Source of the DNA: CAYLLE01 sp964384485 | Lineage (GTDB): Bacteria > Spirochaetota > Spirochaetia > CAYLLE01 | Direction of reading: 5' to 3' | Length of the DNA: 64,000 bases | Assembly: GCA_964384485.1 (NCBI GenBank) | Contig: CAYLLE010000002.1 | Location: 1-64,000 of the forward strand | Part shown: positions 27,492 to 36,317 of the stretch, one piece after another | How the letters are laid out: every line of letters starts with the position of its first letter | Numbering within the stretch: position 1 is the first letter of the stretch | The notes under the pieces: model-generated | What the model was told of the DNA's origin: nothing | The model's input: the letters and a program-made list of their open reading frames with translations, nothing else | Databases searched by the model: none | Position numbers and translations under genes: made by a program

Positions 27492-28247
27492 CTAAAAGCC
27501 TCCTCGTATTAAATCGGTAATGAAATCTTCAATTTGTAAAAATCCCTTCCGGTCTTTTAGCCATTCGGCGGCTTTAACTGCGCCGAGGGCAAATCCTCGC
27601 CGGGAACGGGCGGTGTGGCGCAGTTCCACCGTATCAGCCTCGGAATCGAGGAACACCGAATGGGTGCCTGGGACGGAACCGCCCCGGCTGGATGATACAT
27701 GAAGCTCACCGGGCTCAATCTGCCGGTGCAGAGCCTCGGTAACAATGGTATGTTTGCTTCCGCAGGAATCGAGTATCCGTTTCGCGATCGTTAGGGCTGT
27801 GCCGGAAGGAGAATCTTTTTTTCCGGTATGATGTGTTTCGTGGACAAATATGTCGTACTCATCAATTGACCCGGCTATCTCCGCGGCTTTTTGAGTCAGA
27901 GCTAATAGAATATGAGCACCGATCGAAAAGTTTGATCCCCACAGGAGGGTACCCCCTGAATTCTCCACCGTCGATTTTACCTGTTCCCGGTCCTGTTCCC
28001 AGCCTGTTGTCCCGATCACGGCTGGGGTCCCGGCCCGGGAATACGCCTTTACATGGGGCAGGACTGCCGGTGCCAGAGAAAACTCGATCACCATATCGCA
28101 CTCTGCCAGAAGATTGTCGGTAATCTCTCCGTGATCACCCTTATCCGGATCGGCGTCGATCCGGGTACTGACCGTGTGTCCCCGGTCGATGAGAATCCCT
28201 TCTATTTCTCGTCCCATCCGGCCGTAGCCGACAAGCATTACCCGCAT
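27492..28247 (-). CDS. dapB: 4-hydroxy-tetrahydrodipicolinate reductase
   Basis: 251 aa. NAD(P)H-dependent step after DapA. N-terminal Rossmann motif VGYGRMGRE (about 6-14), catalytic EThHTgKkDsPSGTA seen as HETHHTGKKDSPSGTA, and C-terminal substrate domain with ELRHTARSRRGFALGAVKAAEW. Separated from pta by 8 nt and dapA by 1 nt. Confidence 0.94.
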   Translation of the reverse strand: MRVMLVGYGRMGREIEGILIDRGHTVSTRIDADPDKGDHGEITDNLLAECDMVIEFSLAPAVLPHVKAYSRAGTPAVIGTTGWEQDREQVKSTVENSGGTLLWGSNFSIGAHILLALTQKAAEIAGSIDEYDIFVHETHHTGKKDSPSGTALTIAKRILDSCGSKHTIVTEALHRQIEPGELHVSSSRGGSVPGTHSVFLDSEADTVELRHTARSRRGFALGAVKAAEWLKDRKGFLQIEDFITDLIRGGF

Positions 28248-28255
28248 TTTGCCTC

Positions 28256-29251
28256 CTACTCAGCTTGGGAGAGGGTCACCGCGGAGGTCACAACGATATC
28301 ATCCACGGAACATCCCCGGGAAAGGTCGCTTACCGGTTTCGCGAAACCCTGGAGAAAAGGTCCGTACGCGTCGGCGCCTGCGAGCCGTTCGACCAGCTTG
28401 TATCCGATATTTCCCGCGCCCAGGTCGGGAAATATAAGCACATTCGCCTTACCGGCTACGTCGGAACCGGGAGCTTTCTTTTCCCCCACCGATGGAATCA
28501 GGGCGGCGTCTGCCTGCATCTCGCCGTCCACAGTCAGATCGGGCTGTTTATTCTTTATAATTTCCAGGGCCTGGGTTACTTTCTCTACAGCTGTATGGCT
28601 TGCTGAACCTTTTGTGGAGAACGAAAGCATTGCCACAACCGGTTCGGTTTTCAGAAACGTCCGGCACGACTTTGCGGCGGCTATTGCTATTTCAGCGAGC
28701 TGTTCCGCGTCGGGGTCGGGAATTGTGGCACAGTCCGAAAAAATCATGAGACCGTCCTTTCCCCACTGTTTGTCATCCAGTCTCATGACAAAACATGAGG
28801 AAGCGTATTTTGTACCCGGAGCGGTTTTTATAATGGTAAACGCCGCCCGGAGGACATTGCTTGTGGCGTTTTCCGCACCGGCTACCATGGCGTCGCATAC
28901 ATCTTTCCGCACCATCATGGCGCCCCACTTCAGCGGATCAGTAATTTCTTTCCGGGCCGTCTCCTTATCCATCCCCTTGTGCTTCCTGAGTTCATAATAC
29001 TCATCGGTAAAACTCTCCAGGTGTTCAGATTCTTCCGGATTGATGATTTTTACTCCGGTTAAATCCGCGCCTGCTTTGGACGCGGTGGATTCAATCTCAT
29101 TTTTTTTGCCGATTAACGAAACCTCCGGGGAAATCCCCTCATCAAGGATAATCCGCGCCGCATTTAGTGTCCGGGGTTCGGTACCCTCGGGAAGAACCAG
29201 TTTTTTCTGTAATTTCTTGGCATTTTCTTTCATCGATTCTGCAAAACCCAT
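28256..29251 (-). CDS. pta: Phosphate acetyltransferase
   Basis: 331 aa, short class. Converts acetyl-CoA and phosphate to acetyl phosphate, feeding acetate kinase for ATP. Signatures: VLPEGTEPRTL near the N-terminus, DALVAGA-like DAMVAGAENATSNVLRAA, and the C-terminal VLIFPDLGAGNIGYKLVERL. ATG at 29251 is chosen because AGGAG is 8 nt upstream; an in-frame GTG three codons earlier overlaps it. First gene of the dap run; no ack gene is present in this window. Could a related acyltransferase (Ptb) be meant instead? The Ptb at 44044 is clearly different. Confidence 0.9.
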   Translation of the reverse strand: MGFAESMKENAKKLQKKLVLPEGTEPRTLNAARIILDEGISPEVSLIGKKNEIESTASKAGADLTGVKIINPEESEHLESFTDEYYELRKHKGMDKETARKEITDPLKWGAMMVRKDVCDAMVAGAENATSNVLRAAFTIIKTAPGTKYASSCFVMRLDDKQWGKDGLMIFSDCATIPDPDAEQLAEIAIAAAKSCRTFLKTEPVVAMLSFSTKGSASHTAVEKVTQALEIIKNKQPDLTVDGEMQADAALIPSVGEKKAPGSDVAGKANVLIFPDLGAGNIGYKLVERLAGADAYGPFLQGFAKPVSDLSRGCSVDDIVVTSAVTLSQAE

Positions 29252-29376
29252 TATTATCACTCCTATACTATTCTATTTTGATTATACTTATAGTATATCA
29301 ATTTAACTATATCTTTGTATAATTGTTTTTACCTTTCCGGACGATATCCTTTATTATCAGGAGGAGTGTACCGGAA

Positions 29377-30390
29377 ATGTTCCGGAAAATGAATTTCGGG
29401 GTGAAAATTATCATCCTAATGAGCGCCGCTTTAGTTTTAACCCTGGGGATAATGTTTATCTTTATGCATAACCGGGTACGCCGGGACGCACTGGATTCCA
29501 TCGTGACCCAGGCGGAATCCGTTGCCGTGGTTTCAGATAACATCAGGAATTCCGTTTCAGATTTGTGAGAATCCGATGTTATAGCCCGGGAGGAGCTGAT
29601 AGCGGAAGCGGAAGCCGGGGTGGCCGGCATTACATCCCGGGAAGAACGGCTTCGGACGGTACAGTCCCTTCGGGTGTATGATGCCATTCCCATTGTCAGA
29701 AGCTGGAAATCAATAGAGAATGACGCGTCAAAGCTGGGTTTTTCTTTTAAGGTGCTGTCTCCTTCCCCCCGAAATCCGCGGAATCTGGCTCAGGGTGATG
29801 AATTATCCATGCTGCTGGACATGGAAGAACGTGGGCTTCTATACCACTGGGTGATCGATGATGAACTCAATGCTGTCCGGTACATCAGATTGATAAAGGT
29901 TGATGAAATTGATGAAGGATGTCTCCTCTGCCACGGTGAAGGTGATACCGACTTTCTCGGCTTCCCCATGGAAGGTATGGAAGCCGGAGATCTCAGGGGC
30001 GGCTTTCAGTTCACCTTTCCCCTGGATGAAATGCAGGGAAAGGTGAATACGGTAATCCTTCAAGTCGTATTATTGGTGTGCGCGATTCTTATCCTTTTTA
30101 TTCCGCTGACCCTGTACCTGATCCGGCATCTCGCCATCCTGCCGGTAACGGTGGAGAAAAACGGCAACCGGGACGATATCGGGAAACTTCAGGAATCCAT
30201 GGCCGGGATGGTCCGCCAGCTAAAGACGATTACCGGGGCTGTTCGGACGGCCACCCGGCAGGTGTCTGTCGGTTCCCGGGAAATATCCCTGAGTTCGGAA
30301 CAGCTTGAGGAGCTTGTGTCGTTTTTTACTATTGAAACGGAGGAGACTATTCCATCCCTGCCTTCCCCCGACGGAGGGGGTCCGAGCTAG
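29377..30390 (+). pseudogene. Decayed chemoreceptor with Tll0287-like heme domain and in-frame UGA
   Basis: 337 codons if read through. N-terminal membrane helix (about 8-28), a Tll0287-like/DUF3365 sensor with the heme motif C182-L-L-C185-H186, a second membrane helix (about 225-250), then a short piece matching the start of an MCP signalling region (VSVGSREISLSSEQL) joined directly to a piece matching its end (EELVSFF). The 200-residue signalling hairpin is missing. Codon 64 is TGA (29566-29568), and the frame stays open and homologous on both sides. A start at 29377 follows AGGAGG. The nonsense codon plus the internal deletion argue for a pseudogene; translation through UGA is the less likely alternative. 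The 3' end overlaps the convergent amidohydrolase gene. Confidence 0.65.
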
Positions 30391-31208
30391 ATGTCCGCGC
30401 CGGGGTACCGCGCTTTAATCCATCCGGGTAATATCCCGAACCGCTTCATAAGTCTGAGGGCGTTGCCCCCCAGGATATCCGCGATTTTATCTTCAGGAAG
30501 ATCTAAATGCAGTACCGCCCCGATACCGACGGAAGGCGGATTACCGAAAGCGTCACTCCCGAGCATGATCTTCCGGGTAGGAGCTTCCGACACGATCCGG
30601 TCGAGCCAGCCTAGGCTGCCGTAATGCCACATGCTGGTGTACACGTTTTCACGGGAGCGGAGCAGATCCGGGGGTGCGACATGGGCCCCGATAAAAACGG
30701 TATCCGGAAAGGAAGATGATATCCGGTCAAATTCTGCCGGTGTCCAGAAGTGGTTTATCACCATCATTCCGTTCGCTTCGGCAAAGGCGTATACTTTCAT
30801 GAGAACCTCCGAATCTCCAGGCGCGTCATGCTGATACCGGTTCAGGAGCTTTATGCCCCGAACGCCGTTTTTGAACATCCGCCTTAGTTCCGTGAATATC
30901 CGGTCCGGGTTGTCGTGGGGATTGATGTGGCAGAATGGAACGACCTTTTCCGGGAACGCATCCCGCCACTTGAGCAGGTCGGTATTGCCGGGAATATAGT
31001 CGTTGCCGAAAAACATTCCGCCGCCGCTTAACGCCCAGATCATATCGATTCCGTGGGTTTCCATATACTCAGGAATTACTTTGAGTGATTCTTTAAAGCT
31101 GTTGTATATTCCCCGGCGTCTCCAGTCCTTCAGATGGATATGAGCGTCAACAACAGGTATGTCGGGAATTCCTTTTCCCGAACGCCAGTTTTCCAGAAGC
31201 TTGTTCAT
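30387..31208 (-). CDS. Amidohydrolase-family protein (TIM-barrel metal hydrolase)
   Basis: 273 aa. Member of the amidohydrolase-related/ACMSD-like group. The first metal motif is present as VDAHIHLKDW (about 20-29); later His in MVINHFW and FIGAHV and Asp in MLGSDAFG fit the usual ligands. Substrate unknown. It overlaps the second amidohydrolase-like gene upstream by 4 nt, so the two are made together. Confidence 0.78.
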   Translation of the reverse strand: MNKLLENWRSGKGIPDIPVVDAHIHLKDWRRRGIYNSFKESLKVIPEYMETHGIDMIWALSGGGMFFGNDYIPGNTDLLKWRDAFPEKVVPFCHINPHDNPDRIFTELRRMFKNGVRGIKLLNRYQHDAPGDSEVLMKVYAFAEANGMMVINHFWTPAEFDRISSSFPDTVFIGAHVAPPDLLRSRENVYTSMWHYGSLGWLDRIVSEAPTRKIMLGSDAFGNPPSVGIGAVLHLDLPEDKIADILGGNALRLMKRFGILPGWIKARYPGADI

Positions 31209-31999
31209 ACCGTGTTCTCCATGAGCTGCCTGATGTTTCCGCTGTAAATTTTTCTTTTTTCCGTTGCCGAAAGACCGGGTTCATACTGAACGTTGTAGAG
31301 CAGGATTCCGGGCTCCACGTAGGGAGCGCCGGTAGCGAAAAGAACTTTTCCGGCCCCCGCGTGTTTGACCGCCTCCCGCCAGAAGGTTAGAATCCCGGAT
31401 ATATCCAGGAAGGTGTTCTCCCTTTTTAGAATCAAATGGAAAAGTTCCGGGGGAATTCCTAATCCTCCCATAACATTCGAGAATATAAACGGCAGATCCT
31501 TGAACATCTCGGTCATTTCATATAACCCGGCAATATCATTTGGAGAAGGGGCCCCGAAAACTGAATCGGTTCCGAAACAGCAGAACGCCGGTATCCGGTG
31601 CTTTTCCAGTAGCGTCAGAGCGGACTCCCAGATTTCCGTGACCGGCCGGATGAAGCCGAACGGCAGCTGTACTGCCGCGGCACCGTCCGCGACGGCCTCT
31701 GATGCCGTTCCGTCTTCCGCCCCGGGGTAATCAGGATTGATTACGTAAACCGGATGGATCCGTTCATATCCGGAAACTGCCGTCATAAGATCCCGGTTCC
31801 CCTTTTCCCGCGGATGCTTCGTCCGGGCCGCCCCTGATACCGCCAGACAGTGGGCTACTCCGTACCTATCCATCAGCCCGATCACCTCCTCTATTGTATT
31901 GAGGGTGCAGGGACAGTCGGGGTGAATAAATTTTCCGATGACCACCGATGAATCGAAGATTTCAAATTCCTGAATCGGCGGGATTGTGTTCATGTTCAT
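31205..31999 (-). CDS. Amidohydrolase-like protein lacking the N-terminal HxH motif
   Basis: 264 aa. Same TIM-barrel superfamily as its neighbour by overall pattern (FSNVMGGLGIPP, TFLDISGIL, KVLFATGAPYVEPG near the C-terminus), but the HxH metal-binding start reads FDSSVVIGK, so the key histidines are missing. It may be a non-catalytic partner, or bind metal differently. Overlap of 4 nt with the active paralogue suggests a pair. Divergent from the aminotransferase gene at 32113. Confidence 0.65.
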   Translation of the reverse strand: MNMNTIPPIQEFEIFDSSVVIGKFIHPDCPCTLNTIEEVIGLMDRYGVAHCLAVSGAARTKHPREKGNRDLMTAVSGYERIHPVYVINPDYPGAEDGTASEAVADGAAAVQLPFGFIRPVTEIWESALTLLEKHRIPAFCCFGTDSVFGAPSPNDIAGLYEMTEMFKDLPFIFSNVMGGLGIPPELFHLILKRENTFLDISGILTFWREAVKHAGAGKVLFATGAPYVEPGILLYNVQYEPGLSATEKRKIYSGNIRQLMENTV

Positions 32000-32112
32000 T
32001 GCTCAATTCTATTTCATCCTGGTCACAAGCGCAAAGAGCGTCGCAACAAAGGACAAACAAGGAACAAACAATTCCATAGAGAACCTCCATCGGTCCTGGT
32101 AGACTGCGTTAC

Positions 32113-33264
32113 ATGGCAAGAGTATTTGGAACAGCTGAATTGGAAAACTTAAAAAAAGTTCTCAATTCCGGAATGATCGGATGGAATGAAGACGGAATGG
32201 TCACGGCATTTGAAAAGGCCTTCGCGGTCAGAACCGGAAGCGCCTACGCTGTGGGAAGAAACTCAGCCATGACCGCTCTTTCTCAGGCCGTGAGTATTTC
32301 AGGCGCGGGAACCGGCACGGAAGTACTCGTGGATCCCATCGTGCATTTCGGCGGATTGGCAGCCCTTTCGTTCAATTCGGTTCCCCGGTTTGTGGATGTG
32401 GATCCGGAAACCTATCTGATGGATCCTGATTCCGTTGAAGCCAACATAACGGAGAATACCCGCGCGTTAATCGTGACAAATCTATGGGGACTGAGCGCTT
32501 CCCTTGACCGCATTCAAGAGATATGCCGGAAGAACAATATATTTATGATCGAAGACTGTGCCCATTCCCTTGGAAGCTGGTGGAAGGGAAAACATTCCGG
32601 AACTTTCGGTGATCTGGGCATTTTCAGCTTTCAGCAGACAAAACAGCTTACTACCGGTGACGGAGGCATGATGATCACGGACCGGGAAGATCTGCATCAT
32701 AAACTCTACAACGAATGGGCATTCGGCGGAGAATCCCCGGCGTTTATGACCCTGAATTTCAGAATGAACGAACTTACCGCTGCTGTGGGTTTAGGGCAGC
32801 TGGACCGGGTAGACGCCTACCTGAAGGATTATAAGGAGAACCTGAATATTCTGAACGAAGCCGTAGCGGACTGTACATGGCTTTCAAACCGGAGAGTACC
32901 GGCGGAAGCTGAACAGGCCGGGTATGTCTGGTGCTGTAAATGGATTGGGGACAAGGAGGGCCTGGATTTTGCGGATTTTAAGCGGAACTGTGAGGAGGAA
33001 GGTCTTTCCCTGCGCTTCGGGTTCACGCAGCAGCCGGCATATCACTACGATATATTCAAGGTTTCCACCGCGTACCATCAGGATCGGTGTCCGGTCCGCT
33101 GCCCTTTTTATAAAAGTGATTACCATTACAGTCCGGAGCTCTGTCCGAACGCGGAAGATCTTATCTGGAGGATGATTGATACCCCGGTAATGGAGATTCC
33201 CCGCGAGGAAATTGAAAAGAAGGCGGAAACGCTGCGGAGAGTCATTCGGAAAACCGGCAGATAG
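32113..33264 (+). CDS. DegT/DnrJ/EryC1/StrS-family aminotransferase
   Basis: 383 aa. PLP enzyme of the sugar or cyclitol aminotransferase family. The PLP lysine lies in FSFQQTKQLTTGDGGMM (about 176-192), and the cofactor Asp is in IEDCAHSLGSWW. The C-terminal part is Cys- and His-rich (CPVRCPFYK, CPNAEDL), as in the branch related to scyllo-inosose and deoxy-inosose aminotransferases, but I cannot fix the substrate. Located among Gfo/Idh oxidoreductases that could supply a keto-sugar or keto-cyclitol. The 113-nt gap upstream holds no clear promoter. Confidence 0.8.
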   Translation: MARVFGTAELENLKKVLNSGMIGWNEDGMVTAFEKAFAVRTGSAYAVGRNSAMTALSQAVSISGAGTGTEVLVDPIVHFGGLAALSFNSVPRFVDVDPETYLMDPDSVEANITENTRALIVTNLWGLSASLDRIQEICRKNNIFMIEDCAHSLGSWWKGKHSGTFGDLGIFSFQQTKQLTTGDGGMMITDREDLHHKLYNEWAFGGESPAFMTLNFRMNELTAAVGLGQLDRVDAYLKDYKENLNILNEAVADCTWLSNRRVPAEAEQAGYVWCCKWIGDKEGLDFADFKRNCEEEGLSLRFGFTQQPAYHYDIFKVSTAYHQDRCPVRCPFYKSDYHYSPELCPNAEDLIWRMIDTPVMEIPREEIEKKAETLRRVIRKTGR

Positions 33265-33333
33265 AGATCCCCCGGCGGTATATTTTACCGCGGCCTACTT
33301 GTCGAAAGGCTAGGAATTTGGCAGATTGTAGGG

Positions 33334-35265
33334 GTGAACAAAAATAATCAAAAAAATAATAAAATTACCGGCAGACTGACGGTCAACGCCCGGGGTTTCG
33401 GATTTGTGGAAGTCCCCGACGGGAACGATCTTTTTATTCCCTTCGATTTTCTGGATACCGGAATGAACGGCGACCTAGTGGAAGCCGAGGTGGTGAGGAA
33501 AGTAAAAGGAAAGAATCCGGTAGGCCGGATCACCGGCATAAAAAAGCGGTACAGGACCCAAATTGTCGGAATCTATAAACGGAGCGGTAAAGGCGGAACG
33601 GTTACCCCTGAAAATGAACGGCTGCGGCGGGAGATAACTATTCCCGCGGGTAAATTCCGGGGTAAGGACGGCACCGCGCCTTCCGACGGAGAAGCGGTCC
33701 TTGTGGAGCTTGAGAACTGGGATGATCCGAAGGAAAATCCCCGCGGCCGGATTCTCGAGGTTATCGGTTCTCCTGAGAAGCCTGAGACCGACGTCAGGCT
33801 GATAACCCGCCGGAACGGAATAAAAACGGAGTTTCCACCGGAAGTGCTTAAACAGGCGGCTGAAATAAAAAAACCCCGGATAAAGGATGAACTCAAACGG
33901 AGGGAAGACCTTCGGAAATGGGACTGCATCACTATAGATCCCGAGAAAGCGAAAGATTTTGATGACGCGGTATCCCTGGAGCAGCTCAAAAACGGGTTAT
34001 TCCGGCTGGGGGTACATATTGCTGATGTCAGCTTCTATGTCCCCGAAGGCACCCCCCTGGATCAGAGCGGGTATGAGCGGGGTACGTCTGTATACCTGGT
34101 CAAGGATGTCATCCCCATGCTGCCGGAAAATCTGTCAAACAATATCTGCAGTCTCCGCCCCGGTGAGGACCGGCTCGCTTTTTCGGTAATAATGGACCTG
34201 GATTCTCTGGGTATCGTGCGGAAGTACAGGATTACCGAATCGGTTATCCGGAGCAAACACCGCTATACTTATGAAGAGGTGGAAAAAGTTTTAAACGGCG
34301 GAAAGGATAAGAGGGCGAAAATCCTGCACAGCATGATGATGCTGAGTACGATTCTCCGGCGGCGCCGGGAAGAGGACGGAAGTATCGATTTTGATATATC
34401 CGAACCGGTGATATCCCTGGATCAGCACGGCATACCCTTTGAAGTACGGCCGAAGGAGCGGCTGAACGCCCACCGCCTTATTGAAGAATTTATGCTGACC
34501 GCGAATGTCACCGTTGCCCGTCACATCCTCGAGAAAAAGGGGAATTATCCGTTTATTTACCGGGTACATAAGCAGCCTGAAAAGGAGGATATGCAGTCTT
34601 TTCTTGAACTTTTGGAACGTCTCGGGATAGCATACCGGATCACCGGGCAGCTTGAACCCGAGGATTACCGGAAGCTACTGGACATCATCGAGAACCTGGA
34701 GTTCCGGGATTTTGTGGAAAAGGTTGCCCTCAGGTCCATGACAAAAGCGGTCTATTCCACCGAAAACAAGGGGCATTTCGGGTTGGCATTTGACGGATAT
34801 ACCCATTTTACCTCGCCAATCCGGAGATACGCCGATCTGGCGGTGCACCGTTTGTTGAAAAAGTACGCGGCCCATGGAAACCCCGGAAAACCGGAAAAAA
34901 TAAAACAAAACCTCCAGGACATCTGTGCCTCCTGCAACGAGGCTGAACTGCGGTCGGTAGAAGCGGAACGGGAGTTTACCCGGCTTAAATCCCTCGAGTT
35001 CTTGACCGGAAAAACCGGGGAAGAGTTTGACGGCATTATATCCGGTGTTACCGAATTCGGGCTGTTTGTGGAACTTACCCATTTTCTGATTGAAGGACTG
35101 ATCCATGTCTCCGAATTAGGGGATGATTTTTACGAATATGACCGGGAAAATTATCAGCTTTTGGGAAAAGAAACCGGAAAGACATATCGGCTGGGTGACC
35201 GGGTCCGGGTCCGCATCAAAACCATTAACTTGAAGGAACGGAAGGCCGATTTCGACCTGATCTAG
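33334..35265 (+). CDS. rnr: Ribonuclease R (3'-5' exoribonuclease)
   Basis: 643 aa. OB-fold cold-shock domains (about 8-140), catalytic RNB domain (about 190-530) with the metal-binding aspartates in DPEKAKDFDDAVSL (about 208-221), and a C-terminal S1 domain (about 560-640, GEEFDGIISGVTEFGLFVEL). Degrades structured RNA. Shorter than E. coli RNase R, lacking its long basic tail. Starts with GTG. The 33265-33333 gap holds a small hairpin (GCGGTA-N5-TACCGC) of unknown role. 3' end overlaps the convergent oxidoreductase by 41 nt. Confidence 0.92.
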   Translation: MNKNNQKNNKITGRLTVNARGFGFVEVPDGNDLFIPFDFLDTGMNGDLVEAEVVRKVKGKNPVGRITGIKKRYRTQIVGIYKRSGKGGTVTPENERLRREITIPAGKFRGKDGTAPSDGEAVLVELENWDDPKENPRGRILEVIGSPEKPETDVRLITRRNGIKTEFPPEVLKQAAEIKKPRIKDELKRREDLRKWDCITIDPEKAKDFDDAVSLEQLKNGLFRLGVHIADVSFYVPEGTPLDQSGYERGTSVYLVKDVIPMLPENLSNNICSLRPGEDRLAFSVIMDLDSLGIVRKYRITESVIRSKHRYTYEEVEKVLNGGKDKRAKILHSMMMLSTILRRRREEDGSIDFDISEPVISLDQHGIPFEVRPKERLNAHRLIEEFMLTANVTVARHILEKKGNYPFIYRVHKQPEKEDMQSFLELLERLGIAYRITGQLEPEDYRKLLDIIENLEFRDFVEKVALRSMTKAVYSTENKGHFGLAFDGYTHFTSPIRRYADLAVHRLLKKYAAHGNPGKPEKIKQNLQDICASCNEAELRSVEAEREFTRLKSLEFLTGKTGEEFDGIISGVTEFGLFVELTHFLIEGLIHVSELGDDFYEYDRENYQLLGKETGKTYRLGDRVRVRIKTINLKERKADFDLI

Positions 35266-36310
35266 AAACCATAACGGTTTGCCCCCCCGACTCCCATGAC
35301 CTGACCGCGGCGGCTCCGGGCAGTGAGAAATCCATGGACCGGCTAAAGGTGAGGGGAAAGCTGCCGTCCGCGGTTAACCCGTCGATTACCGAATCCATCA
35401 TCGCTTCAGTCTCGCTTCTGCCGTCGTCCCGGTCCGCAAAAGGAACGGTTTCCCTCCGCCAGCCCGTTTCCCCGGAAAAGCGGTCCGAATAGTAGGTCAA
35501 AACGGTGGTTCCCCGGTTTTCCAGGATGGCGGTCCCCTCCGTTCCGACCAGTTTATAGGCAAAGGAGAAAGGATGCGCCGCGGTGAAGCCCGCTGTAAGG
35601 CGTATCAGGTTGTTTTTTTCGGTGCCGAACACGGCCGTCTGGAGATCAGGTACCTCCAGGTCAGGAACTGTTCTGCCGAAGATGCCCCGGCATTCCGCCC
35701 AGGTGATCCGGTCGTCCATGAGGGTAAGTATGGGACCCGCAAGATGGCTTGTATAGAGGATCGGAGGAAGACTCTCCGCGCGCCAGCTTTTCCGTGCCCC
35801 CGGGTGTACGGACCGGTCCCGGTAGGGAATGTATCCGTCCTCTGTTTGAAGCATCAGGTCTCTTAGATCGTGCAGATAACTTCCTTCAGCATAATATATC
35901 TCGCCCAATAGTCCCTGTTCTTTCATGCTGGTTAAACGCTCGAAATACCCCATCCAGAGGTAATTTTCCGCAAGCATGAACCGGGCGCTTCCTTTTTTCG
36001 CGGCTTCCGCGACGGCATCCGCTTCCTCCGGAGAATAAACAGCCGGTGTTTCGCAGAGTACATGGATACCCGCTTCAAGCGCTGCTTGGGCCTGGGAGGC
36101 ATGGAGCGGCCCCGGCGTCGCGAGTATAATTAGATCCAGGCCTGACTGGAGAAACCTTCGGAATTCCGTGAAGGTCTGATAATTCCGGTAGGGCTCGAGT
36201 TCGGAAGAACGAGCCGCGCAGATCGAAATAATTTCGGCATTTTTGTTTTTTTCAATTGCCGGAACATATGCTGCTCCTCTTCCCGTTCCTGCAATTCCGC
36301 ATCGTATCAC
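35225..36310 (-). CDS. Gfo/Idh/MocA-family oxidoreductase
   Basis: 361 aa. NAD(P)-dependent sugar or cyclitol dehydrogenase. The N-terminal Rossmann motif reads CGIAGTGRGAAYVPAI. The EKP-type catalytic motif is ETPAVYS, so the usual Lys is replaced by Thr and catalysis may be weakened. C-terminal beta-sheet domain about 130-340. GTG at 36310 is preferred because upstream codons overlap the AraC gene and lack similarity. The family is diverse, so the substrate is unknown. Lies 7 nt downstream of the AraC regulator and overlaps rnr. Confidence 0.75.
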   Translation of the reverse strand: MIRCGIAGTGRGAAYVPAIEKNKNAEIISICAARSSELEPYRNYQTFTEFRRFLQSGLDLIILATPGPLHASQAQAALEAGIHVLCETPAVYSPEEADAVAEAAKKGSARFMLAENYLWMGYFERLTSMKEQGLLGEIYYAEGSYLHDLRDLMLQTEDGYIPYRDRSVHPGARKSWRAESLPPILYTSHLAGPILTLMDDRITWAECRGIFGRTVPDLEVPDLQTAVFGTEKNNLIRLTAGFTAAHPFSFAYKLVGTEGTAILENRGTTVLTYYSDRFSGETGWRRETVPFADRDDGRSETEAMMDSVIDGLTADGSFPLTFSRSMDFSLPGAAAVRSWESGGQTVMVSRSGRNRPSVPSS

Positions 36311-36317
36311 AACAATA

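Noticed and set aside
28053..28997. 314-codon plus-strand reading frame
   Set aside because: Antisense to dapB and pta, both strongly recognisable; no protein-like pattern and no ribosome-binding site.
27491..29376. Lysine riboswitch ahead of the dap genes
   Set aside because: Gaps of 1 and 8 nt inside the run, and the 125-nt region before pta shows no lysine-element structure.
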